Source: Thermodesulfovibrionales bacterium
GTDB taxonomy: Bacteria; Nitrospirota; Thermodesulfovibrionia; Thermodesulfovibrionales; UBA9159
DNA: 55,598 nt
Assembly (NCBI GenBank): GCA_035686305.1
Contig: DASRZP010000088.1
Span: forward strand, 1 to 55,598
Direction: 5' to 3'
Shown here: positions 20,055 to 28,937 of the stretch, one piece after another
How positions within the stretch are numbered: position 1 is the first letter of the stretch
Layout of the letters: the number at the start of each line of letters is the position of its first letter
Program-made: the position numbers and the translations under genes
Notes under the pieces: model-generated
Told to the model about the DNA's origin: nothing
Databases searched by the model: none
Seen by the model: the letters and a program-made list of their open reading frames with translations, nothing else

Positions 20055-20467
20055 AAGAGATAACGGCAATCATACGAAGGGACAAGCTTCCCGAGACAAA
20101 GAAGGTGATTGAGGAATTGGGATATCCGTCATTAACGATCCAGAGCGTTGAGGGGAGAGGGAGGCAGAAGGGCGCCATGTGTGCAGAGATGGACTCTGAA
20201 ATGCCTGACAGCTTCTGTACGGCAGTCAAACTGACACCGACACCCTCATCCTACGCCCTCGAGCACACCCTGCCAAAGGTGGCCCTCTTTGTCCCCAAGA
20301 GGCTTCTCACTATTGTGGTGCCCGATGATGTTGTTACAAAGATTGTCAAATCTCTCATCAAGGTTAATCAGACCGGAAAGGCGGGGGACGGAAAGATCTT
20401 TGTCTCACCCATCGAAGGCGCCTTCAGGGTGAGAACCGGAGAGACTGGTGGAGAGGCAATAGCGTGA
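20051..20467 (+). CDS. nifI2: NifI2, PII-like nitrogenase switch-off protein
   Basis: The 138-residue protein is the second PII-like partner, recognisable by GRGRQKGAM, an extended T-loop region (about 45-85, longer than in NifI1, including LPKVALFVPKRLLTIVV after it) and the tail GDGKIFVSPIEGAFRVRTGE. NifI2 normally senses 2-oxoglutarate and ATP and with NifI1 blocks electron flow from NifH to NifDK. Its ATG overlaps the nifI1 stop as ATGA. The NifI pair in place of DraT/DraG suggests direct protein-protein control of nitrogenase activity here. Confidence 0.93.
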   Translation: MKEITAIIRRDKLPETKKVIEELGYPSLTIQSVEGRGRQKGAMCAEMDSEMPDSFCTAVKLTPTPSSYALEHTLPKVALFVPKRLLTIVVPDDVVTKIVKSLIKVNQTGKAGDGKIFVSPIEGAFRVRTGETGGEAIA

Positions 20468-20549
20468 AGTGAATAATGGAGTATCACTAAGGAGTTTAAA
20501 AGAGGGGAGATTTCATATCAATGCTCCCTTATCTATGTACTTCTTAGTA

Positions 20550-20613
20550 ATTCCCCTCCTTGGAGGGGTGCAGGGGTGGGTCGTCCATGCCCCGCCCTTC
20601 GAGGGAGGGGAAT
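20550..20613. repeat. Palindromic GC-rich intergenic repeat
   Basis: ATTCCCCTCC (20550-20559) is matched by its exact reverse complement GGAGGGGAAT (20604-20613), and inner arms GGGGTGGG and CCCCGCCC also pair with one G-T wobble, so the 64-bp unit can fold into a long imperfect hairpin. It has the character of a dispersed REP or MITE-like element. It lies between nifI2 and the ferredoxin gene, where it could attenuate transcription or affect mRNA stability. Confidence 0.6.
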
Positions 20614-20640
20614 GAAGCGCTCATCTGGAAGGAGGAAGAT

Positions 20641-20916
20641 ATGTCAATCACAGGATACACGCGCGGGGGACAGACATGGTCCCCGCGGTTCATCGAATCA
20701 ATCGATGCAAATAAATGCATCGGTTGCGGCCGCTGCTACAAGGTCTGCAGCAGGGAGGTCCTTGAACTTATCGAAAAACCCTTTGAAGGAGAAGATGAGT
20801 ATGGCGACGATATGGGCAATAAGGTAATGTCCGTTGCCTATCCGGGCAATTGCATCGGTTGTGAGGCATGTTCCAGGGTCTGCACGAAAAGATGCCATCT
20901 CCATATTGAGTTGTGA
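20641..20916 (+). CDS. fdxB: Nif-associated 2[4Fe-4S] ferredoxin
   Basis: This 91-residue protein has two ferredoxin cluster motifs, CIGCGRCYKVC (about 23-33) and CIGCEACSRVC (about 73-83), separated by an acidic insert of about 40 residues (EGEDEYGDDMG). This spacing and the TRGGQTWSPRF N-terminus match the ferredoxin III family found in nif clusters, a likely electron donor for NifH or for cofactor assembly. The start at 20641 is set by AAGGAGG at 20629-20635; a longer frame beginning at 20560 would run through the palindromic repeat. It is the last gene of the nifH operon. Confidence 0.9.
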   Translation: MSITGYTRGGQTWSPRFIESIDANKCIGCGRCYKVCSREVLELIEKPFEGEDEYGDDMGNKVMSVAYPGNCIGCEACSRVCTKRCHLHIEL

Positions 20917-21039
20917 GCGCGGCCGGGGTGATCACATTTTCACCTGCAGAACATGCCTGTTGCCAAAAGAAAGTTTCTCAGGACTCTCCGTCGTTTTCGA
21001 GTGCTCTGAGGAAAATATCGACCATTTCTCCTGACGCTT

Positions 21040-23331
21040 CTACTCAGGCGAAAGGGCGCCTTGCGACCCGATCTTCTCAGGGGGCTGCCAGTTCAGGAGG
21101 CGGCTGGAATTGAGCATGATGCCCACGGTGTGGACGATGTGCAAAAGGCCGCCCATGATCGGCGTAATCACACCTGCCGCTCCCAGAGCGACTCCCGCAA
21201 TGTTTGTGGAGACCGCGAGCCAGTGGTTCTGCTCTATGACCCTGAGTGTCTGCATGCTCATCTGTCTCAGGGTGATCAAACGCCCTATGTTACTGTCCAG
21301 CAGCGCGATGTCTGCCGCCTCTATCGCCACCTCCGCGCCCCCGGCTCCCATGGCTACCCCTACATGTGCCTTTGAAATGGCTAGAGCATCATTCACTCCA
21401 TCCCCCACCATGGTTATCCGGCGGCCGGCTCTCGCGAGTCCTTCCACAAACATTGCCTTTTCCTCAGGCAGAAGCTCGGCCCTATAATCGTCAAACCCCA
21501 AGTCCCGAGCCAGAGCCTTTGCCACGGCCTCCGTGTCCCCGGTAATGAGGACGAGGTGAGAGACGCCATCTGTCTTCAGCCAGTTAAGCACATCGACGGT
21601 GCCGGGCCGGATCGCATTTGCAACCCCGATGATCCCCTGGACCGCACCGTTTCGTGCAACATAGACGACCGTATGACCTGCATCCACAAGTCTCATCATC
21701 TCACTGGTGAAGTAGGTGATATCAACTTCTGACTCTTCCATGAATTGGGCGTTACCTACGAGGATGGTCTCTCTCTGCATCCTGGCCCTGACTCCGCGGC
21801 CCAGAACGAATTCACAGACCGCGTGTGTAGGGACGGTGATGCCCCGGGTCTCTGCCTCCTTCACGATAGCAATAGCCAAAGGATGCATATTATGTACCTC
21901 GGCGGCAGCCGCCATGGCAAGGAGCCTGTTAGGGTTTTGTCTTGGTGTTCTAGGAAGTATCTTCACCACCTGGGGGTGACCGATGGTAAGGGTACCTGTC
22001 TTATCAAAACAGAAGCAGTCCGTCTTTCCTGCGGTTTCAAGATAAAGCCCTCCCTTGATGAGTATTCGCCTGCGGGCGGCATTAGCGAGGGCGGCGGATA
22101 CCGCCGTGGATGCTGCAAGGGCCGACGCACATGGACACGATACGACGAGCAACACTGTGAACGCCCTGATGAAACTCCCTGTGAGAACGGCCGTGGCTGT
22201 TGTGGCGAGTGCACCGAGGCGCACCAGCCGGGCAGCGAGAAGATCCGCAGCTTTCTCGGTAGGCGCCCGATTGGCCAAAGATTCCTGCACGAGCCGCAGT
22301 ATTCTGTTGAGATAGGTTTCCTCGCCCACCTTCTCTGCATGGACGTAAATTACTCCATGGTGCACAATAGTGCCGGCGTAGACCTTATGGTCAATGGAGC
22401 GGAGTTCGAGTCCTGCGCGGCCCGTTATGGATGCCTCATCCACGAGGGCCTCTCCCTTCACTACGACGCCGTCCACGGGGATCTTCTCGCTCGTATGAAT
22501 TACGACCGTGTCCCCAGGTCGGACTTGTTCTGCCGGGATCTCCCTTTCTCTGCCTTCAACGAGAATAAAGGCGTTCCTTGTGGTGACCTGGAGGGCATCC
22601 CGTATTGCCCTTCGAGATCTGTCGGTTATGTAGTCCTCAAGGAGCATGCTCAAACCGCTGATCCATATCACCTCAAGGGCAGTAAGAGCCTCACCCATGA
22701 CAATGGCAAGGAGACAGGTACCTGCAAGGAACGGGAAGAGGCTGATGCCTTTTCCTCCAGCGCGAACGTCGTTCCAGGCGTGTCGCATGAGGGGAAATGA
22801 ACCTGCGGCAGCCACCAGGCCCGTAAGACTGAGCGGACCCTGAGGCACCGTTGCCCTGAAGATAAGCCTTCTCACCAGAAGATATACCGAATAACCGGTT
22901 ATAGCACCAAAATGCAACAGGTTTCCGTGAATAGCGTGGTCGTGTTGAATCTTCCGCCGAGATTCCCGGACCGGGTTATCTCTTCTGCTCTCCTCAGAGA
23001 CCTTGAGAACCTTCTCCAGCAGTTCGATAATGACTACCGGAGTGGTCTTCTCGCTGTCGTAGGAAATGATGACACTCCCTGTGAGAGGCCTGGCTTCCGC
23101 CCGCACCACACCAGTCTCTCTTCCCAGCCTCTTGCTGAAGTCGGCGGCCTTCTCTCCATGCCTCTGGATAAAGGGCACTTTTATCCGGAGGCGGCCCTTC
23201 GCGGAATGACAGACTGCCATGCCATCTCTGTGCACTTCCCTTCCCATACGCACATTGTACGCCTGGGGGCGGACAAATGCAATGTGAGAATAAATCGGGA
23301 CAACGGGCAGGAGTTTGGTTATGTTATGCAT
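21040..23331 (-). CDS. P1B-type heavy-metal ATPase embedded in the nif region
   Basis: The 763-residue protein is a P-type metal pump. Seen motifs: the membrane metal site SCPCAS (about 400), the phosphorylation site FDKTGTLT (about 443), HP in MHPLAI (about 490), and GDGVNDALAISKAHVGVAMG (about 655). The N-terminus carries a domain starting GRLRIKVP in place of a CxxC metal-binding domain. The actuator loop reads SITGRAGLE where most P-type ATPases have TGE, so the Glu that drives dephosphorylation appears to be replaced by Arg. The metal cannot be assigned. It lies on the opposite strand between the two nif operons and shares its upstream region with nifB. The start may instead be an internal Met (GREVHRDG, about residue 30). 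Confidence 0.85.
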   Translation of the reverse strand: MHNITKLLPVVPIYSHIAFVRPQAYNVRMGREVHRDGMAVCHSAKGRLRIKVPFIQRHGEKAADFSKRLGRETGVVRAEARPLTGSVIISYDSEKTTPVVIIELLEKVLKVSEESRRDNPVRESRRKIQHDHAIHGNLLHFGAITGYSVYLLVRRLIFRATVPQGPLSLTGLVAAAGSFPLMRHAWNDVRAGGKGISLFPFLAGTCLLAIVMGEALTALEVIWISGLSMLLEDYITDRSRRAIRDALQVTTRNAFILVEGREREIPAEQVRPGDTVVIHTSEKIPVDGVVVKGEALVDEASITGRAGLELRSIDHKVYAGTIVHHGVIYVHAEKVGEETYLNRILRLVQESLANRAPTEKAADLLAARLVRLGALATTATAVLTGSFIRAFTVLLVVSCPCASALAASTAVSAALANAARRRILIKGGLYLETAGKTDCFCFDKTGTLTIGHPQVVKILPRTPRQNPNRLLAMAAAAEVHNMHPLAIAIVKEAETRGITVPTHAVCEFVLGRGVRARMQRETILVGNAQFMEESEVDITYFTSEMMRLVDAGHTVVYVARNGAVQGIIGVANAIRPGTVDVLNWLKTDGVSHLVLITGDTEAVAKALARDLGFDDYRAELLPEEKAMFVEGLARAGRRITMVGDGVNDALAISKAHVGVAMGAGGAEVAIEAADIALLDSNIGRLITLRQMSMQTLRVIEQNHWLAVSTNIAGVALGAAGVITPIMGGLLHIVHTVGIMLNSSRLLNWQPPEKIGSQGALSPE

Positions 23332-23351
23332 CTATCGCGATCATACAAAAT

Positions 23352-23367
23352 TGTTACATTAAATACA
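23352..23367 (+). promoter_or_regulatory. NifA upstream activator sequence for nifB
   Basis: TGT (23352-23354), ten bases, then ACA (23365-23367) is a perfect TGT-N10-ACA site. It lies 81 bp upstream of the nifB -24 element, almost the same distance as at nifH, and is only 20 bp from the start of the divergent P-type ATPase. Confidence 0.7.
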
Positions 23368-23432
23368 GAACTGTCCACCCTGTATATCATGTTCCGGTTT
23401 GGTAGTGGAGCAAAATCAAGGGCTTAAAGAGA

Positions 23433-23448
23433 AGGCATCCATCTTGCT
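23433..23448 (+). promoter_or_regulatory. Sigma-54 promoter of the nifB operon
   Basis: AGGCATCCATCTTGCT matches the -24/-12 consensus with GG at 23434-23435 and TTGC at 23444-23447 at correct spacing. It is followed by GAGGTGAACC and the nifB ATG at 23482. Confidence 0.78.
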
Positions 23449-23481
23449 CATGTCGGAGGAAACGCGAAAGTGAGGTGAACC

Positions 23482-24390
23482 ATGATACCAATTGGGGTCA
23501 GCAATACAAAAACCAAGAAGAACCCGGATATTGGGAAGACCCATCCGTGCTTCTCAAAGGAAGCGCATCACACATTCGGAAGAATACATCTGCCTGTTGC
23601 CCCCGCATGCAACATCCAGTGTAAGTATTGTGTGCGAAAATACGACTGTGCCAATGAATCAAGACCTGGCATTACCAGCAAAGTCATGACACCGCGTGAG
23701 GCGGTGGAGCGGGTGCTGCTCCTTATGGAAAGAAACGACCGGATCACTGTCATCGGCATCGCAGGCCCCGGAGATCCTCTCGCAAACGATACGACCTTTG
23801 AAGTCTTAGGCGCCATCAATCGGGAGTTCCCTGAACTTACCCTCTGTGTATCCACAAACGGGCTTCTTCTCACCGACAGGCTGCCGGAACTCATGAAATG
23901 TGGCGTGAAGAGTCTCACCATTACCATGAATGCTGTGACTCCCGAGACAGCAGAGAAAATATATTCATGGGTATCTTACCGGGGGAAAAAATATATTGGT
24001 AAAGAGGCGGCTGCGTGTCTTGTCGCCAACCAGACGCGGGGGCTGAGAAATGCGATTGACGCGGGGTTCATGGTCAAGGTCAATAGCGTCTTTATCCCCG
24101 GGATCAACAATGCTGACCTACCCCTCGTTGCATGGCTCGCCGGGATGAGAGGAGCGGAAATCATGAATGTACTTCCTCTTATTCCCCAGGCCGATTTTGC
24201 GGATATTAAGGGGCCTTCCCGTGGGATGGTGGATAGGATGCGTGCTGAGTGCACGAGATATATCCCCCAGATGACCCACTGCAGGCAATGCAGGGCTGAT
24301 GCCTTCGGCGTCCTGGGAGAGGATAGAGACATGGAACTGGAGGCCCTGAACGCGAGAATTGGAGAGGAGTACTGTGAAATGGTTGCCTGA
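23482..24390 (+). CDS. nifB: FeMo-cofactor core synthase NifB (radical SAM)
   Basis: NifB builds the 8Fe-9S-C core (NifB-co) of FeMo-cofactor. The 302-residue protein has the family N-terminus with HPCFSKEAHHTFGRIHLPVAP and the radical SAM cluster motif CNIQCKYC (about 50-57), GPGDPLAN for SAM binding, and C-terminal CRQCRADA that ligates an accessory cluster. The NifX-like C-terminal domain found in many bacterial NifBs is missing; the separate nifX gene of the other operon may stand in. The GAGGTGA ribosome site and sigma-54 promoter define the start. hesA follows in the same operon. Confidence 0.97.
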   Translation: MIPIGVSNTKTKKNPDIGKTHPCFSKEAHHTFGRIHLPVAPACNIQCKYCVRKYDCANESRPGITSKVMTPREAVERVLLLMERNDRITVIGIAGPGDPLANDTTFEVLGAINREFPELTLCVSTNGLLLTDRLPELMKCGVKSLTITMNAVTPETAEKIYSWVSYRGKKYIGKEAAACLVANQTRGLRNAIDAGFMVKVNSVFIPGINNADLPLVAWLAGMRGAEIMNVLPLIPQADFADIKGPSRGMVDRMRAECTRYIPQMTHCRQCRADAFGVLGEDRDMELEALNARIGEEYCEMVA

Positions 24391-24420
24391 GGCACCCAGC
24401 ATAACAACGGGGCAGATGTC

Positions 24421-25215
24421 ATGGATAGAAAACTGAGCGAAAGGGAAGTTGAGCGGTACCGGAGACAGTTGATCCTCGGTGGGTTTACCCATGAACACCA
24501 GGAGAGACTGAAAGATTCCACTGTACTCATTGCCGGCATCGGTGGACTGGGAGGGACTGCCGCAGTCTATCTTGCGGTGGCGGGAATCGGGAAAATGAAG
24601 CTCGCCCATTATGGCAATCTCACCCTTTCGAATATGAACAGACAGATACTCATGAAAGACGACTGGATAGGGAAAAGCAGGGTCATACAGGCAAAGAGAA
24701 GTATTCGTGAAATAAATCCTGATGTGGCCATCGAGATCTATAATGAACGGACAACCGGGGAGAATGTTGAGGAGCTTCTTTCAGGCGTGCATCTTGCACT
24801 CTCTGCACGACCAAACTTTTCGGAACGCCGCGTTCTGAACGCAGCCTGTGTGAGAAGAAATATTCCCATGGTGGAGGCCGCAATGAACGGCATGGAGGGG
24901 TATCTCTTCAATGTCATCCCCGGAGAGACACCCTGCCTGAACTGTCTTTATGCTGAAGACGATCCTCATTGGGAAGAACTAGGGTTCCCCGTTCTCGGGG
25001 CGGTATCCGGAATGTTAGGCTGCATCATGGCGCTGGAAGCGATAAAGCTGCTCACCGGCTTTGGAAAACCGCTTGCCTCCCAGGTGCTTCTGTTTAATAC
25101 TGTTGACATGGAATTCAGGAAACTCAGGATTAAAAGGGACGGTGGGTGTAAAATATGCGGGGATGTGATTTACAAAGGGATAGCCGAGGGGAAACAACAT
25201 TATGAGTGCGTATAA
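24421..25215 (+). CDS. hesA: HesA/MoeB/ThiF-family adenylyltransferase
   Basis: This 264-residue E1-like protein would adenylate the C-terminus of a small sulfur-carrier protein. It has the nucleotide-binding loop AGIGGLGGTAAVYLA (about 38-52), the NRQIL motif with the Arg that contacts ATP, and four Cys in two CxxC pairs for zinc (TPCLNC about 178 and CKIC about 244). No rhodanese domain is present. The position between nifB and modA fits HesA, which often occurs in nif clusters and is linked to cofactor or molybdenum handling; MoeB for molybdopterin is the alternative. No partner ThiS/MoaD-type gene is in the window. Confidence 0.8.
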   Translation: MDRKLSEREVERYRRQLILGGFTHEHQERLKDSTVLIAGIGGLGGTAAVYLAVAGIGKMKLAHYGNLTLSNMNRQILMKDDWIGKSRVIQAKRSIREINPDVAIEIYNERTTGENVEELLSGVHLALSARPNFSERRVLNAACVRRNIPMVEAAMNGMEGYLFNVIPGETPCLNCLYAEDDPHWEELGFPVLGAVSGMLGCIMALEAIKLLTGFGKPLASQVLLFNTVDMEFRKLRIKRDGGCKICGDVIYKGIAEGKQHYECV

Positions 25216-25248
25216 CTTTGCAGATAGATCAAAAGATAGGAGAGACCT

Positions 25249-26025
25249 ATGAAAGCCAAATATCTTTATGTTCTTTTCTTTTTCATGTCGGTATCGTTCA
25301 TGCTGCAACACGTTGCAGTAGCCGAAAGGACTCGGGAGATTACCGTCTCGGCAGCCATAAGTCTCAAGAAAGCCTTTGAGGAGATCGGCAGGCTCTATGA
25401 ATCGAAGCATAAAGGATTAAGAGTTTCATTCAACTTCGGAGCTTCTGGAGACTTAATGAGACAGATTGAAGGCGGCGCTCCTGTTGATGTCTTTGCATCG
25501 GCCGCGCAAAAAGATATGGACGAGGCGGAAAAGAAGGGGCTTATCCTTTCAGGATCGAGGGCCGATTTTGCTGCTAATGCCGTGGTGCTTGTGGCTCCCG
25601 CAACTGCAAAAATGCCGATAAAATCCTTTGAGGATCTTAAGACGGACAGCATAAAGAAGATCGCCGTCGGCAACTCCAAAACCGTGCCCGCAGGGAGATA
25701 CGCCGAGGAGGTTTTCCACTATTACAGAATTTTTGATACGATAAAGGATCGACTCATCCTCACCGAGAACGTGCGCCAGGCCCTGGACTACGTCGCTCGC
25801 GGTGAAGTTGACGCAGGGGTTGTGTATGCGACTGATGCGATGACCAGGCCGAAAGAGGTCAGCATCGTTGCGACCGCTCCCGAGGAGAGTCATAAGCCTG
25901 TGGTGTATCCTATAGCGGTCGTGAAAGATACGAGGAACGAAGCGGCGGCGAAGGACTTCATCGCCCTTGTGCTGTCACCCGAAGGACAGAAGATCCTTGA
26001 GAAGTACGGTTTCAAGAAACAATAG
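25249..26025 (+). CDS. modA: Molybdate-binding periplasmic protein ModA
   Basis: The 258-residue protein begins with a signal peptide (to about residue 25, ending near VAVAE) and continues with the ModA pattern ITVSAAISLKKAFEEI, FNFGASGDLMRQIEGG and PVDVFASA, and later VDAGVVYATDA. It should bind molybdate outside the inner membrane and deliver it to ModBC. Its place inside a nifB operon is consistent with feeding FeMo-cofactor synthesis. A GGAGAG ribosome site lies upstream. Confidence 0.94.
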   Translation: MKAKYLYVLFFFMSVSFMLQHVAVAERTREITVSAAISLKKAFEEIGRLYESKHKGLRVSFNFGASGDLMRQIEGGAPVDVFASAAQKDMDEAEKKGLILSGSRADFAANAVVLVAPATAKMPIKSFEDLKTDSIKKIAVGNSKTVPAGRYAEEVFHYYRIFDTIKDRLILTENVRQALDYVARGEVDAGVVYATDAMTRPKEVSIVATAPEESHKPVVYPIAVVKDTRNEAAAKDFIALVLSPEGQKILEKYGFKKQ

Positions 26026-26040
26026 ACATGAAAGGATGAA

Positions 26041-26712
26041 GTGAGCATGGAGACCGGCACGCTTTTTTCGATGAGGCTCTCGCTTCAGGTGGCAGCGGTC
26101 GCAACGTTCTTTGTGGTCCTTGCCGGAACAGCCATTGCCTACTTCCTGGCGCGGAGGGACTTCAGGGGACGGGAATTCCTCGATATGCTGTTCACGTTGC
26201 CCCTCGTGCTTCCCCCGACGGTGACCGGCTACTACCTGATCGTCATCTTCGGAAGGAATGGCCTGATCGGCAGGACCGTCTATGAGCTGACGGGCTTTAC
26301 GATCATGTTCACGTGGTATGCGGCCGCACTGGCCTCGTTTGTCGTTGCCCTGCCGCTCATGATAAAAACTGCGAGGGCTGCGATAGAATCGGTGGACCGT
26401 AATCTCGTCAACGCCGCCTACACGTTGGGTCACGGGGAGGCCTCCACAGCATTCAAGGTAATAATCCCTCTCGCAAAGAGAGGAATTCTTGCCGGCACCG
26501 TGCTTTCCTTTGCACGGGCCATGGGGGAGTTCGGAGCGACCCTGATGATGGCCGGGAATATTCCGGGAAGGACCGACACCATGCCGCTCGCCATCTACGG
26601 CCTTGCAAGCAGCGGCGAGTGGACGAAGGCCCACGCAATGGTTGCCCTGCTCACGGCCATGTCCGGCTTCTTCCTCTATCTCGCGAACACATATTCAAAG
26701 AGAGGCATATAA
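26041..26712 (+). CDS. modB: Molybdate ABC transporter permease ModB
   Basis: This 223-residue inner-membrane protein has about five hydrophobic segments and the permease motif EAASTAFKVIIPLAKRGI-like stretch (here GEASTAFKVIIPLAKRGILA, about 138-157), the loop that contacts ModC. The DMLFTLPLVLPPTVTGYYL segment is typical of ModB. The GTG at 26041 follows AGGATGAA; an ATG at 26047 is equally possible. Its stop codon overlaps the modC ATG (TAATG). Confidence 0.93.
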   Translation: MSMETGTLFSMRLSLQVAAVATFFVVLAGTAIAYFLARRDFRGREFLDMLFTLPLVLPPTVTGYYLIVIFGRNGLIGRTVYELTGFTIMFTWYAAALASFVVALPLMIKTARAAIESVDRNLVNAAYTLGHGEASTAFKVIIPLAKRGILAGTVLSFARAMGEFGATLMMAGNIPGRTDTMPLAIYGLASSGEWTKAHAMVALLTAMSGFFLYLANTYSKRGI

Positions 26713-27506
26713 TGGGGCTCTCGCTCAGACTCAAGAAGAACGTGAACGGTTTCAAACTCGATGTGGCGTGGGAGATCGGCAACGAGCTTGGGGTGCTTTT
26801 CGGCTATTCGGGCTCAGGAAAATCAATGACGCTTCAACTAATCACGGGTCTGCTGAGACCCGACGAAGGCAGAATCCGCTCAGGCGGTAAGACTTACTTT
26901 GACAGCGAAGAGGGGATTGACACCCCGCCCCAGGCCCGCTCCTTCGGCTATGTGTCTCAGGATCTGGCCTTATTCCCCCACATGACCGTCATGAGAAACA
27001 TTCTTTTCGGCGCGCCGGCGGTGCTCAAAAAGGAAAGGCTCTTGAGGGCTCAGGAAATGATAGAGGCCTTCAAACTTGCCGGCATTGAAGACCGCTATCC
27101 CTCCGAGATATCGGGAGGCCAGAAGCAGAGGGTTGCCTTTGCTCGGGCGCTCATCCGTCATCCGGACCTTTTATTGCTTGATGAACCCTTCTCAGCCCTG
27201 GACCAGCCCCTCCGCACAGAGATGAGGCATTTTCTTAAGGAGGTGAGACAGCGGTTCGAAATACCCGTCATTCTTGTGACCCACGACTGCAATGAAGCGG
27301 CATTTCTCGGGGACAGGGTTATTGTGTACTCTCACGGAAGGATCCTGCAGACCGGTTCGTGGGAGCAGGTCTCGACCGAGCCTGTAAGCCCCGAAGTGGA
27401 AATTCTCGTCGGGCCGGAAAGGACCTCGACGCAGATCCGTGAGACGTTCAACTCCTCCTGTAAGACTCGGGGTGAGAGGAACAGAACGAGCGGGATCCCC
27501 GTTTGA
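26712..27506 (+). CDS. modC: Molybdate ABC transporter ATPase ModC, short form
   Basis: The 264-residue ATPase has Walker A GYSGSGKS, the signature ISGGQKQRVAFARAL, Walker B LLLLDEPFSALD, and the switch His in VTHD. It starts at 26712, overlapping the modB stop. The C-terminal Mop/TOBE molybdate-binding domain that makes most ModC proteins about 350 residues long is missing, so product inhibition by molybdate through that domain is not expected. The nifV frame starts within its last codons. Confidence 0.93.
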   Translation: MGLSLRLKKNVNGFKLDVAWEIGNELGVLFGYSGSGKSMTLQLITGLLRPDEGRIRSGGKTYFDSEEGIDTPPQARSFGYVSQDLALFPHMTVMRNILFGAPAVLKKERLLRAQEMIEAFKLAGIEDRYPSEISGGQKQRVAFARALIRHPDLLLLDEPFSALDQPLRTEMRHFLKEVRQRFEIPVILVTHDCNEAAFLGDRVIVYSHGRILQTGSWEQVSTEPVSPEVEILVGPERTSTQIRETFNSSCKTRGERNRTSGIPV

Positions 27507-28792
27507 CGAGCACCTTCATGCGGCGGCAGTTGCACATGACCACTTGCGAATGCTCCGTGAAAAACAAAGTCTATCTCATCGATGTGACGAACAGGGACGG
27601 AGTCCAGACGTCAAGAATTATGCTCCCGAAGCTCTCCAAAACGATGCTGAACATCTACCTTGACGAAATGGGGGTTTATCAGAGCGAAATAGGATTCCCC
27701 ACGCTGAAGCACGAGATACACTATATCAACGCAAATCTCGATTTGGCAGGAGCAGGCGGTATCAAAAGGCTCCATCTTCAGGGGTGGTGCAGGGCATTGC
27801 CTGATGACGTTGAACTTTCCTTCAGGAACTGTCCGGATCTTCGCCACCTCAATCTTTCCGTATCCACATCACCTCTCATGATACAGGGGAAGTTCCAGGG
27901 CAGAAAGACATGGAAGGACGTTGTGGAATCGATGTACAAGTCCACAAGGCTGGCAAGGCAGATGGGAGCGGCAACGGTGGCGGTGAATGCTGAAGACGCC
28001 TCCCGGACAGACCTGGACAAACTCATTGAGTTCGGGCTGGCAGGGAAAGAGGCCGGTGCAGACCGCATGAGATACTGTGACACCCTTGGGGTCGATGATC
28101 CGATTACCCTCTATGAGCGAATAAAGGCGCTCACATCGGCTACCAAACTCCCCATCGAAATGCATTGCCACAATGACCTCGGCATGGCAGAGGCTGTTTC
28201 TGTGGCGGGCGCCCAGGGCGCGATAGAAAGCAATGTTGCCTCCTACATCAACACAACAATTAATGGCTACGGGGAGCGGGCTGGGAACTGCGACCTGGTA
28301 TCAACGGTCCTTGCGCTGAAGTTTTCCCATGCATTAAAGGGTAAGATACCCTTAGACGAACACATCAACCTCAAAACAGCCTGGAAAATCGCGAAATATG
28401 CTTCCTATGCCTTCAATATTCCCATACCGATAAACCAGCCCGGTGTCGGCGCCAATACCTTTGCCCATGAATCAGGGATCCATGCAGATGGCGCCCTGAA
28501 GGACAGGCGGAGCTATGAGCTCTTTGATCCAGAAGATGTGGGGCGGGGCGAACCTGAGTTGATCGAGACGGGAAGGATCATCACGACCGGGGAATACGGC
28601 GGCATAAAGGGCTTCAGACATGTATACGACAAGCTCGGCATCAGCTTCCCCAACGACAAAGAGGCTCGAAAGATCCTCGAACTCGTCCAGTTTGCTAACC
28701 TCCACACCCAGAAACCTCTGACCGATGATGAACTGCGGTTCATCGCGACCTACCCTAAGATTGTGCAAAAGATTCTCGTAGTGCAGCCGTAA
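27503..28792 (+). CDS. nifV: Homocitrate synthase NifV
   Basis: NifV condenses acetyl-CoA and 2-oxoglutarate to homocitrate, the organic ligand of FeMo-cofactor. The protein shows the HMGL-like family features: an Asp-Arg type N-terminal motif VTNRDGVQTSRI, EMHCHNDLGMAEA with the metal-binding His pair, and NGYGERAGNCDL, then the regulatory tail region with HESGIHADG. Being in the mod-nif operon separates it from isopropylmalate synthase. The start is uncertain: a TTG at 27503 overlaps the modC stop, and ATGs at 27518 and 27536 are alternatives; the family similarity begins near KVYLIDVTN, so the ATG at 27536 would suffice. Confidence 0.92.
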   Translation: MTSTFMRRQLHMTTCECSVKNKVYLIDVTNRDGVQTSRIMLPKLSKTMLNIYLDEMGVYQSEIGFPTLKHEIHYINANLDLAGAGGIKRLHLQGWCRALPDDVELSFRNCPDLRHLNLSVSTSPLMIQGKFQGRKTWKDVVESMYKSTRLARQMGAATVAVNAEDASRTDLDKLIEFGLAGKEAGADRMRYCDTLGVDDPITLYERIKALTSATKLPIEMHCHNDLGMAEAVSVAGAQGAIESNVASYINTTINGYGERAGNCDLVSTVLALKFSHALKGKIPLDEHINLKTAWKIAKYASYAFNIPIPINQPGVGANTFAHESGIHADGALKDRRSYELFDPEDVGRGEPELIETGRIITTGEYGGIKGFRHVYDKLGISFPNDKEARKILELVQFANLHTQKPLTDDELRFIATYPKIVQKILVVQP

Positions 28793-28937
28793 GGTTACTT
28801 TCCATTTGCATAAAACTGACATGTTCGGGAAGGCGGGTATGGTGAGAAGCCTTGTATTGCGATACCTTTGATCGAACAAAGATGTCTGTTCGGACCGGAC
28901 GAGAGAGCCCGATCTCAGACGTTCTCTTCGTTGCGAC

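Noticed and set aside
21745-22800. Long open frame of 351 codons opposite the P-type ATPase
   Set aside because: The opposite strand encodes a clear P-type ATPase with all main motifs; this frame shows no domain.
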